Origin: Streptomyces sp. NBC_01451
Lineage (GTDB): Bacteria > Actinomycetota > Actinomycetes > Streptomycetales > Streptomycetaceae
Direction of reading: 5' to 3'
Length of the DNA: 64,000 bases
Assembly: GCF_036227485.1 (NCBI RefSeq)
Contig: NZ_CP109479.1
Coordinates: 2,418,001 to 2,482,000 of the forward strand
In this document: piece by piece, positions 9,296 through 17,025 of the stretch
Layout of the letters: each line of letters begins with the position of its first letter
Position numbering within the stretch: the first letter of the stretch is position 1
Made by a program: the position numbers and the translations under genes
Notes under the pieces: generated by a model
Told to the model about the DNA's origin: nothing
Seen by the model: the letters and a program-made list of their open reading frames with translations, nothing else
The model's database searches: none

Positions 9296-10380
9296 TTCTT
9301 GTACACCCCCTGCTCACCGAGCAGGTGCGCGAACTTGTTCGCACCCAGGACGAGACACACTCCGATGGCTCCCTTGACCAGACCGACCGCGGCGGCATAG
9401 CTGAAGTCGCCGTTCTGGATACCCATGTTCCACACGTAGGTGTCGAGGACCTCGCTGACCCCCACGCCGACCGCGTCCCGCTGGAGCAGGAACTGTTCGA
9501 ATCCGACGCTCAGCGCGTCGCCCACCCGCAGGACGAGCAGCAGGGCGATCACCGGGCGCAGCGCGGGCAGCGTCACGTGCCACATGCGGCGCCAGCGCCC
9601 CGCGCCGTCCATGGCGGCGGCCTCGTACAGGTCGGTGCTCACGGCGGCCAGCGCGGCGAGGAAGACGATGATCCCCCAGCCGGCGTCCTTCCAGACGGCC
9701 TGTGCGGTGACCAGGTACTTGAAGAGGTCCGCGTTGGTCATCAGGTCGAACCCGCTCCACCCGTGGTCCTCAAGGGTCTGGGCGATGATGCCCGCGCCGC
9801 CGAAGATCTGCTGGAAGACGGTGACCACGAGGACCCACGAGAAGAAGTGCGGCAGGTACATGATCGCCTGTGCCACGGCCCGCACCCGGGGCCGGATCAC
9901 GCTGTTGATGACCAGCGCGAGCACGATGGGGATCGGGAAGAACAGCACCAGCTGGAGCACGAACAGCACGATGGTGTTCTTCGCCGCGCCCCAGAACAGC
10001 GGGTCGTCGAACATCCGCGAGAACTGCTCCACGCCGACCCAGGGGCTGTGGAAGATCGCCGTGACGCCGTTGCTGGAGACGTAGGGGTCGTAGTCCTGGA
10101 AGGCGACGACGTTGCCGAGCAGCGGGATGTAGTTGAAGAGGAGGAGCAGGAGGATGACGGGCAGCGTCATCAGGATGAGCGCGCGGTCACGGCGCAGCCG
10201 GACCCGCCAGGGAACCCTGCCCGCCTTGCTCACCTTGCTCACCTTGCTCGCCCTGCCTGCCCTGCGGGCCTTGCGCGGCACCCGTTCCGTCGCCGTCGTT
10301 GCGGCGACCGCGGCCGTCGGTTCCTCGACGGCCGCGGGAGAACGAGTCCCGTCGGGCCTGCTCCCGGCCGTGAGAGACAT
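9292..10380 (-). CDS. Carbohydrate ABC importer permease (LplB/MalF-like)
   Basis: A 362-residue permease, partner of the gene at 8369. The LplB-type EAA loop EAAAMDGAGRWRRMWHVTLP lies near residue 260. The first 70 residues are unusual for a permease: an Ala/Thr-rich cytoplasmic tail and a basic repetitive segment (SKVSKVSKAGR) encoded by a 9-base tandem repeat. The start is the ATG at 10380, which overlaps the stop of the solute-binding gene (ATGA). The larger open frame reaching 10911 is a shadow of that gene. Function as half of an oligosaccharide channel is secure; the substrate is inferred. Confidence 0.88.
   Translation of the reverse strand: MSLTAGSRPDGTRSPAAVEEPTAAVAATTATERVPRKARRAGRASKVSKVSKAGRVPWRVRLRRDRALILMTLPVILLLLLFNYIPLLGNVVAFQDYDPYVSSNGVTAIFHSPWVGVEQFSRMFDDPLFWGAAKNTIVLFVLQLVLFFPIPIVLALVINSVIRPRVRAVAQAIMYLPHFFSWVLVVTVFQQIFGGAGIIAQTLEDHGWSGFDLMTNADLFKYLVTAQAVWKDAGWGIIVFLAALAAVSTDLYEAAAMDGAGRWRRMWHVTLPALRPVIALLLVLRVGDALSVGFEQFLLQRDAVGVGVSEVLDTYVWNMGIQNGDFSYAAAVGLVKGAIGVCLVLGANKFAHLLGEQGVYKK
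10222..10275 (-). repeat. 9-base tandem repeat inside permease gene
   Basis: On the plus strand the unit ccttgctca recurs about three times and then degenerates into ccttgctcg/ccctgcctg copies. It encodes the basic SKVSKVSKAGR segment of the permease N-terminal tail. The 9-base period keeps frame, so copy number could vary between strains without breaking the gene. Confidence 0.6.
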
Positions 10381-12068
10381 CAGTTGCCGCTGCCGTTCTT
10401 GTCGATGAGCTGCTGGTACCAGTCGCGCAGCTTGTCGCCGCCGGAGGACTTCCAGGTGGAGATGGCCGCCTGTACGTCCGACAGCTTGCGGTTGCCGCGC
10501 ACGTAGTCGATCTCCAGCTGCTCGAACTGGCTGGAGAGGTTCGCCCAGCGGGTCGGCTCGACGATGTTCATACCGTACGTGGACGACTTCTTCATGAAGG
10601 CGCCCATCCGCTGCTGCCACTCGACCTGCTTGCGGGCGACGTCGGGGAAGTCGGGGTGGGCGTAGTAGGGGGCCGGCGCGGACAGCATCACCCAGGCGTT
10701 GACCACCTCGGAGTTGCCCAGGTCGTTCTTGACCGGGACGCCGTCCTTGACCGTGTAGTGGGTGCCCTCGACGCCGTAGTCGACGAGCATCCGCTCCTTG
10801 GTGCCGTAGGGCGCGGCCGCGAAGTCGGCGGCGGCCAGGGCGTTCTCGATCGTGGTCTTCGAGGCGCCCTTGCGGATCATCGACCAGATGTTGGCGGGCT
10901 GGGCCGCCCACAGCGTCGGGTCGCCGCCGTCCGCGCCGAAGATGTCCATGCCCTCGATCTGGAAGTCCGGGTTGGACGCGGCCTGTTCGGAGGTCTTCCC
11001 GTACCAGTGGGACATGTCCATGTTGTAGGCCAGGATCTGTCCCGCGGTGAACCGGTTGCCCGCGTCACCGGAGCGCGCCTTGTCGTCGGGGTGGACCACA
11101 CCCGCGTCGAACAGCTTGCGGGTCCACTCCAGGGCCTCCAGGTACTCGGGCTGTTCAGAGCGGTACGTCAGCTTGCCGTCGGAGCCGATGTTCCAGCCGA
11201 GCGACCCGGAGGGGCGGACACCGAAGAAGTTGAAGGCGCTCCAGGACATGTCACCGCAGGCCCACACCTTGGCCTTGGCGCTGGTGGCCTCCTTGGCCCA
11301 GCTGAGGAACTCGTCGGGCGACTTCGGTACGGAGTAGCCCTTCTTGTCGAAGATGTCCTTGCGGTAGTAGGGCACGATGAAGGACGCGGCGGCGGCCGGC
11401 ATCGGGATGCCGCGCAGCGCGCCGCCGAAGATGCTCCTGCGCCAGGCGTCGGAGGGGATCGCGGCCAGGTTCGGGTACTTCTTGACCTTGTCGCCCGCCA
11501 GGTAGGGGCCGAGGTCCATGAACTTCGCGGTGACGGCGTTCGGGATCTTGCCGACCAGTTCCCAGCCGGGCACGACCACCATGTCGGGGATGGAGCTGGA
11601 GGCGAGGACGGCGCCCAGCTTCTGGCCGTAGGTGTTGCCGTCCTGGTTCTGCCAGGTGATCTTGGTGCCCGCCGCGGCGTCGAGTGCCGTGTAGTAGGCG
11701 CAGTCGGCCTTCGGCGGGGAGCCCCAGAACGGGGACATGATCTTGAAGGTGGCGCCGGTGCCCAGCTTGTCCGGGACCGAGGCGGTGAGGGCCGCGAGGT
11801 CGACCTTGCCGGTGTAGCCGGCGGACGAACCGTTCTTCGACGGAATGTCCGGCCTGGCCACCGTGCTGGCGACGAACGCCGGGAGCAGCTTGTCCGCGGC
11901 CTTGCCCGATGTGGTTCCCTCGCGCTCGCCGCCGCCCGAACCCCCGCAGGCGGCAAGCAGCGGCATCCCGCCCGCCACCGCTGCGGTGGCGACCGCCGTC
12001 GAGGCGAGGAAGCTTCTCCGGCTCGGCCCGGAGGGACCGGTGGAGGGGGCAGCGGCATTCGGCGTCAT
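10380..12068 (-). CDS. Extracellular oligosaccharide-binding lipoprotein
   Basis: A 562-residue family-1 type solute-binding protein, first gene of the putative xyloglucan operon. The N-terminus has a twin-arginine motif (PSRRSFLAS) and a lipobox LLAAC at about residues 37-41, so it is probably Tat-exported and lipid-anchored. The large size matches LplA-like binding proteins that pair with LplB/LplC permeases. Upstream, GAAGGG precedes the ATG by eight bases. A 14-bp palindrome 128 bases further up is the likely repressor site. Ligand identity is inferred from the neighbouring GH74, GH95, GH42 and GH12 genes. Confidence 0.88.
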   Translation of the reverse strand: MTPNAAAPSTGPSGPSRRSFLASTAVATAAVAGGMPLLAACGGSGGGEREGTTSGKAADKLLPAFVASTVARPDIPSKNGSSAGYTGKVDLAALTASVPDKLGTGATFKIMSPFWGSPPKADCAYYTALDAAAGTKITWQNQDGNTYGQKLGAVLASSSIPDMVVVPGWELVGKIPNAVTAKFMDLGPYLAGDKVKKYPNLAAIPSDAWRRSIFGGALRGIPMPAAAASFIVPYYRKDIFDKKGYSVPKSPDEFLSWAKEATSAKAKVWACGDMSWSAFNFFGVRPSGSLGWNIGSDGKLTYRSEQPEYLEALEWTRKLFDAGVVHPDDKARSGDAGNRFTAGQILAYNMDMSHWYGKTSEQAASNPDFQIEGMDIFGADGGDPTLWAAQPANIWSMIRKGASKTTIENALAAADFAAAPYGTKERMLVDYGVEGTHYTVKDGVPVKNDLGNSEVVNAWVMLSAPAPYYAHPDFPDVARKQVEWQQRMGAFMKKSSTYGMNIVEPTRWANLSSQFEQLEIDYVRGNRKLSDVQAAISTWKSSGGDKLRDWYQQLIDKNGSGN

Positions 12069-12195
12069 TGCGTCAACCCTTCATGGCGCACCAGGACACC
12101 CGGCGGTGGAGCCGTCGGCTGCGGTGTCTTGAGTGTCTTGAGTGAGACTGGCTGAGCTGAAGCGTTCCTTCAACCAGTGCATCGGCTATCCGTAG

Positions 12196-12209
12196 TCGAA
12201 GCGCTTCGA
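12196..12209. promoter_or_regulatory. LacI-family operator candidate, operon side
   Basis: Perfect 14-bp palindrome TCGAAGCGCTTCGA, 128 bases before the start of the solute-binding gene. The CG-centred palindrome and AAGCGCTT core are typical of LacI/GalR-family operators. An identical copy lies 194 bases away, before GH3. No regulator gene sits in the locus, so the repressor must be encoded elsewhere. Confidence 0.75.
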
Positions 12210-12360
12210 TGTTGCTGCGAGGTTAAGTGAACACCTGAGGGTGCACAAGGGTCGGTTCCAAGATTCCTCCGAGGTGCGGGGCCCTGCGGAACGGCCCGGA
12301 GCGCCCCCGTATGCCGCTTGACATCACGGGCGGGAAACGGAGTTGTTGCGCCTGGGTCTC

Positions 12361-12403
12361 TTGACACCCACCCCCACGTCGAATGAGCATCGAAGCGCTT
12401 CGA
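12361..12403 (+). promoter_or_regulatory. GH3 promoter with second LacI-type operator
   Basis: TTGACA at 12361-12366 is a consensus -35 box. The second copy of TCGAAGCGCTTCGA occupies 12390-12403, where it would cover the -10/+1 region. This is the classic position for repression by occlusion. The -10 hexamer itself is weak. The rest of the 371-base divergent gap (12069-12439) shows another TTGACA at 12318-12323 but no further palindromes that I can support. Confidence 0.65.
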
Positions 12404-12439
12404 ATGTGCCTGGCCGCTCCATCGCAAAGGGAACCCCAC

Positions 12440-15316
12440 GTGACCGCACAAACGCCGCCTTCGCCGCCATTCCGCGATCCGCAGCTGCCGATCGCGAAGC
12501 GCATCGACGATCTGCTGTCGCGCCTCACCCTCGACGAACGGGTGGCGTTCCTGCACCAGTTCGCGCCCGCGGTCGAGCGCCTGGGCGTCGCCGCCTTCCG
12601 TACCGGACAGGAGGCGCTGCACGGGGTCGCCTGGATGGGCCCGGCGACCGTCTTCCCGCAGTCGGTCGGCCTCGGCGCGACCTGGAACGAGGAACTCGTG
12701 CACCGCGTCGGCGAGGCTGTGTCCAAGGAGGTCCGGGCGATGCGCGCCCGCGACGACCGCGTCGGCCTCAATGTCTGGGCGCCCACCGTCAACCTGTTGC
12801 GCCACCCCCTGTGGGGCCGCAACGAGGAGGGCTACTCGGAGGACCCGAAGCTCACCTCGGCGATCGCCACCGCCTACACCCGCGGCCTGCGCGGCGACCA
12901 CCCCGTCTACTGGCGCACGGCCCCGGTCCTCAAGCACTGGCTGGCCCACAACAACGAGACGGACCGGGCGACCGCGTCGAGCTCGGTCCGCCCGCGCGTG
13001 CTCCACGAGTACGATCTGCGCGCCTTCCGCGAGACGGTCGAGGCGGGTGCGGTGGCCGGGGTGATGCCCGCGTACAACCTGGTCAACGGCCGTCCCAACC
13101 ATGTTTCGCCGCACCTGGGCGACCAGCTGCGCACCTGGACGGACGAGGACCTGCTGATCTGCTCGGACGCGGGCGCGCCCTCCAACCTGGTCGACTCCGA
13201 GCACTACTACGACACCCACGAGGAGGCGACCGCCGCCTCCCTGCTGGCCGGCGTGGACAGCTTCACCGACCACGGCACGGACAGCTCGAAGATCGTCGCC
13301 CGCCTCCGGGGCGCGCTGTCCCAGGGCCTGCTGACCGAGGAGGACATCGACAGGGCGGTCCGCCGCCAGCTCTCGGTCCGCTTCCGGCTCGGCGAGTTCG
13401 ACCCGCGGGACGACCCGTACGCCGACACCTCGGACTTCGACACCCCGGCCCACCGTGCCCTCGCCCAGGAGGCGGCGGAACAGGCGGTCGTCCTGCTGAA
13501 GAACGACGCCGGCACGCTCCCACTGGCCCCCGGCACCCGGGTGGCGGTCGTCGGCCTGCTCGCCGACGAGTGCAAGGTCGACTGGTACAGCGGCACCCTC
13601 ATCCACCGCTCGACACCCTTGGAGGCGCTGTACGACCGCTTCGGCGCCGAGCACGTCGAGTTCGCGGAGGGCGTGGACCGCGTACGGCTTCGGACGTCCG
13701 CGGGTACGTTCCTGCACGTGCCGCCCGCCGAGGACGCGCCGGACGTCGCCCGGGGCGCGGAGGGCGCGCTGGACCCGGCCCTCCTCGCGGGTCGCACCGA
13801 CCTGCCGGCGCTCACGGCCGACGCCGACGGCACCGAGTTCGCGCTGATCGACTGGGGCGAGGGGGTCCTGACGCTGCGGGCGCCCGACGGCCGCTACCTC
13901 TCGGTGGCGGAGGACGGCCGCGTACGGGCGTCGGCGGACCAGCCGGGCGGCTGGATCGTCCAGGAGACGTTCCGCCTGGAGCCCCACGGGTCGCCGGGGT
14001 CTCAGGGGTCGCACGTGAACCGTCACCTCCTCAGGCACATCGGTACGGGTCGTCACGTCTCCGTCGCCGCCGACGGCGCGAAGGTTGTCGACGAGAACGA
14101 AACCCCTCCGGAGATCTTCGAGCTGATCATCGCCGAACGCGGTGAGGAATCGGTGAAGAGCGTGGCCGCCCGGGCGGACGTGGTCGTCGTGGTCGCGGGC
14201 AACGACCCGCACATCAACGGCCGCGAGACCGAGGACCGCACGACCCTGCGCCTCCCCGCCCACCAGCAGCGCCTGCTGGACGCCGCCCGGGCCGCGAACC
14301 CCCGGACGGTCCTTGCCCTGACCTCGGCGTACCCGTACGCGGTCGACGTCGCGGACATCCCGGCCGCCCTGTGGACCGCGCACGGCGGACAGGCGGCGGG
14401 CACGGCACTGGCCCGCGTCCTGGCGGGCGACGTCTCCCCGGCGGGCCGCCTCCCGCAGACCTGGTACGCGGACGACGCCGACCTCCCCGGCCTGCTGGAC
14501 TACGACATCATCGGCTCCCGGCAGACGTACCTCTACTTCGAGGGCACCCCCCTGTTCCCCTTCGGCCACGGCCTGTCGTACACGTCGTTCGCGTACGCCG
14601 ACCTGACGGCCGGGACGGCGGACGACGGGACACTGCGGGTGTCGTTCACGGTGACCAACACCGGGGACGTCACGGCGGACGAGGTGGCGCAGCTGTACAC
14701 GAGGGCGCCGGACTCGCCGGTGACCCGGCCGCGCAGGGAACTGCTGGCCCACCGCCGGATCACCCTGACTCCGGGGGAGTCCGCGACGGTCTCCTTCGAA
14801 CTCCCGCTCGGCTGCCTGGAGTTCTGGGACGTGGCGATCGGCGCCCGACGCCTCGCACCGGGCCCGTACGAACTCCTGGCGGGCGCGTCGAGCGAGGACA
14901 TCCGCGCGCGTACGACGGTCCGGCTGGCCGGCACCCTGTCCCTGCCCCGTCCGGTCCGCCAACGGGGCCTCGCGGCAGCCGACTTCGACGAGCAGAGCGG
15001 TGCGGAGATCGTCGACCGTACGAAGGTGTCGGGCGACTCGGTGACACCGGCGGGCGCCGGAGAGGCCGAACTGCTCTACCGGGACTGCGACTTCGGGGCG
15101 GGCGTCACGGAGGTCACGGTCGAGGTCGCGGGCGAGGGAGTGGTGGAGGTCGTACTGGACGGCGGCGACAAGGCGACCGTCCTGACCCCGGCCGCGACCG
15201 CGGGTCCGTACGACTACACGACGGTCCGGGCCGCCCTCACCACCGACGGCGTACGCGACGTCCGCCTCAGGCTGCGCGGCCCGTTGCGGCTGGCGCACGT
15301 CGGCTTCTCCGGCTGA
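12440..15316 (+). CDS. GH3 beta-glucosidase/xylosidase with fascin-like insert
   Basis: A 958-residue family 3 glycosidase without a signal peptide. The catalytic TIM barrel ends with nucleophile D243 in ICSDAGAP. The alpha/beta sandwich follows and is interrupted at about residues 415-568 by an extra domain. That insert has beta-trefoil (fascin-like) strands such as LTLRAPDGRYLSVAEDGRV and GTGRHVSVAADG, where relatives often carry PA14. A fibronectin-III-like domain (VSFTVTNTGDVTADEVAQLY) and a final beta-rich, CBM6-like region close the protein. The GTG at 12440 is preferred because AAAGGGAA precedes it; the ATG at 12383 would put coding sequence through the operator. It probably trims glucose (or xylose) from imported oligosaccharides. 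Confidence 0.88.
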   Translation: MTAQTPPSPPFRDPQLPIAKRIDDLLSRLTLDERVAFLHQFAPAVERLGVAAFRTGQEALHGVAWMGPATVFPQSVGLGATWNEELVHRVGEAVSKEVRAMRARDDRVGLNVWAPTVNLLRHPLWGRNEEGYSEDPKLTSAIATAYTRGLRGDHPVYWRTAPVLKHWLAHNNETDRATASSSVRPRVLHEYDLRAFRETVEAGAVAGVMPAYNLVNGRPNHVSPHLGDQLRTWTDEDLLICSDAGAPSNLVDSEHYYDTHEEATAASLLAGVDSFTDHGTDSSKIVARLRGALSQGLLTEEDIDRAVRRQLSVRFRLGEFDPRDDPYADTSDFDTPAHRALAQEAAEQAVVLLKNDAGTLPLAPGTRVAVVGLLADECKVDWYSGTLIHRSTPLEALYDRFGAEHVEFAEGVDRVRLRTSAGTFLHVPPAEDAPDVARGAEGALDPALLAGRTDLPALTADADGTEFALIDWGEGVLTLRAPDGRYLSVAEDGRVRASADQPGGWIVQETFRLEPHGSPGSQGSHVNRHLLRHIGTGRHVSVAADGAKVVDENETPPEIFELIIAERGEESVKSVAARADVVVVVAGNDPHINGRETEDRTTLRLPAHQQRLLDAARAANPRTVLALTSAYPYAVDVADIPAALWTAHGGQAAGTALARVLAGDVSPAGRLPQTWYADDADLPGLLDYDIIGSRQTYLYFEGTPLFPFGHGLSYTSFAYADLTAGTADDGTLRVSFTVTNTGDVTADEVAQLYTRAPDSPVTRPRRELLAHRRITLTPGESATVSFELPLGCLEFWDVAIGARRLAPGPYELLAGASSEDIRARTTVRLAGTLSLPRPVRQRGLAAADFDEQSGAEIVDRTKVSGDSVTPAGAGEAELLYRDCDFGAGVTEVTVEVAGEGVVEVVLDGGDKATVLTPAATAGPYDYTTVRAALTTDGVRDVRLRLRGPLRLAHVGFSG

Positions 15317-15343
15317 GGGTCCGGAGCGGTCGGCGCATGGAAG

Positions 15344-15377
15344 GGGTCCGGCACCGGAAGGCATCGGTGCCGGACCC
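15344..15377. terminator. Bidirectional intrinsic-type terminator
   Basis: GGGTCCGGCACCG (15344-15356) and CGGTGCCGGACCC (15365-15377) form a perfect 13-bp stem with an eight-base loop, followed by TTT. It lies between the convergent GH3 and aldehyde dehydrogenase genes. Confidence 0.8.
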
Positions 15378-15434
15378 TTTCGTGACGGCGCGTTCGCGTC
15401 ATCGGCGAGTGTATGTGGAAACGGTTCCCATTAT

Positions 15435-16889
15435 CTAGAGGGCAAGGCCCGTCAGTACGAGAACGCGCTCGTACGTGTAGTCGTCCATCGCGAACCTGAC
15501 GCCCTCGCGGCCGACACCGGACTGCTTGACGCCGCCGTACGGCATCTGGTCGGCGCGGTAGGAAGGCACGTCACCGATGACGACACCGCCGACCTCCAGG
15601 GCCCGGTGCGCCCGGAAGGCGGCCTGCAGGTCGTGGGTGAACACCCCTGCCTGGAGGCCGTACTTGGAGTCGTTCACGGCGGCGAATGCCTCGGCCTCGC
15701 CGTCCACCTTCCGCACGGTGAGGACCGGCCCGAAGACCTCCTCGCAGGAGATCGTGGCATCGGCGGGTACGTCGGTCAGGACCGTCGGCGCGTAGGAGGC
15801 ACCGTCGCGCTTGCCGCCGGCGAGGAGGTTCGCGCCGGCCGCCACGGCCTCGTCGACCCACGCCTCGACCCGCTTGGCGGCGTCCTCGCTGACCAGCGGC
15901 CCCACGTCGGTGGCACCATCGGCCGGGTCGCCCGTGACCTGGGCCTCGACGGCGGCGACGATGCGGGGCAGCAGCCGGTCGTACACGGAGGCGTCCGCGA
16001 TGACCCGCTGCACGGAGATGCAGGACTGGCCGCCCTGGTAGTTGGAGAACGTGGCGATACGGGTCGCCGCCCAGTCGAGGTCGGCGTCGGAGGTGTAGTC
16101 GCCGAGGACGACCGCCGCGCCGTTGCCGCCGAGTTCGAGGGTGCAGTGCTTGCGCGGCACGGAGTCCATGATCGCGTAGCCGACCTTCTCCGACCCGGTG
16201 AACGAGATCACCGGCAGTCGCGGGTCCTGCACGAGGGCGGGCATGCGGTCGTTGGCGACCGGGAGGACGCTCCAGGAACCGGCGGGCAGGTCGGTCTCGG
16301 CGAGGAGTTCGCCGATGACCAGGCCGGAGAGGGGCGTGGCCGGGGCCGGCTTCAGGACGATGGGGACGCCCGCCGCGATCGCCGGGGCGATCTTGTGGGC
16401 GCAGAGGTTGAGGGGGAAGTTGAAGGGCGCGATGCCGAGGACGACGCCCTTGGGGAAGCGCCGGGTGAGGGCGAGGCGGCCCTGACCACCGAGGTCGGTG
16501 TCGAGGCGCTGTGCCTCGCCGCCGTTGAAGCGCCGGGCCTCCTCGGCGGCGAACCGGAACACGGAGACGGCTCGGCCGACTTCGCCGCGGGCCCACTTGA
16601 TCGGCTTGCCGTTCTCGGCGGAGATGAGCTGGGCGATCTCCTCCGTGCGCTCGGCGAGACGCCGGCTGACGTGGTCGAGGGCGGCGGCGCGGACATGGGC
16701 GGGGGTGGCGGCGAACTCGTCGCGGACGGCGTACGCGGCGGCGACGGCCTCCTCGACCTGGTCCTCGGTCGGCACGCCGACCTTGCCGACGAGGCGTCCG
16801 TCCCAGGGGGAGGTGACATCGAAGGTGGTCTCGCCGGTGGCCTGGCGGCCGGCGAGCCAGAAGGCGTGGGTGACGGGCGTGGAGGTCAT
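15435..16889 (-). CDS. gabD: Aldehyde dehydrogenase, likely succinate-semialdehyde dehydrogenase
   Basis: A 484-residue NAD(P)-dependent aldehyde dehydrogenase. General base E252 lies in LELGGNG and catalytic C290 in GGQSCIS; the cofactor segment APFNFPLN is near residue 154. The start is the ATG at 16889; the reading to 17015 adds a Pro-rich tail with no homolog-like sequence. A PucR regulator lies directly upstream and gabT is at 27419, which suggests oxidation of succinate semialdehyde as the last step of GABA catabolism. That assignment is by context, since ALDH substrates are hard to read from sequence. Confidence 0.75.
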   Translation of the reverse strand: MTSTPVTHAFWLAGRQATGETTFDVTSPWDGRLVGKVGVPTEDQVEEAVAAAYAVRDEFAATPAHVRAAALDHVSRRLAERTEEIAQLISAENGKPIKWARGEVGRAVSVFRFAAEEARRFNGGEAQRLDTDLGGQGRLALTRRFPKGVVLGIAPFNFPLNLCAHKIAPAIAAGVPIVLKPAPATPLSGLVIGELLAETDLPAGSWSVLPVANDRMPALVQDPRLPVISFTGSEKVGYAIMDSVPRKHCTLELGGNGAAVVLGDYTSDADLDWAATRIATFSNYQGGQSCISVQRVIADASVYDRLLPRIVAAVEAQVTGDPADGATDVGPLVSEDAAKRVEAWVDEAVAAGANLLAGGKRDGASYAPTVLTDVPADATISCEEVFGPVLTVRKVDGEAEAFAAVNDSKYGLQAGVFTHDLQAAFRAHRALEVGGVVIGDVPSYRADQMPYGGVKQSGVGREGVRFAMDDYTYERVLVLTGLAL

Positions 16890-16971
16890 GGGTCCACGGT
16901 AGGGCGGGGAGGGCGGGGGGTTGTTTGTCCGGGGTGGAGTGGTGGGGGCGGAGGGTGGGACGGTTCGGCGT

Positions 16972-17022
16972 GCTTCAGCCGCTCCGGCGGTTGAGGAGCG
17001 GGGATGCGGGGGCAACGCCCCC
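16972..17022. repeat. Streptomyces-type palindromic repeat and hairpin
   Basis: gcttcagccgctccggcggttgaggagcgggg (16972-17003) is a common Streptomyces intergenic element; CGCTCC and GGAGCG can pair. It is followed by the short stem GGGGGC-AAC-GCCCCC at 17008-17022. Located just after the PucR stop codon on the minus strand, it may act as a transcript end. Confidence 0.55.
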
Positions 17023-17025
17023 TCC

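Noticed and set aside
12383..12439. ATG start for GH3 at 12383
   Set aside because: Would place coding sequence through the operator palindrome and lacks a ribosome site; GTG 12440 has AAAGGGAA.
12170..15364. 1064-residue minus frame opposite GH3
   Set aside because: Longest frame there, but Arg/Val/Gly-rich with no homology; GH3 on the plus strand has catalytic motifs and a ribosome site.
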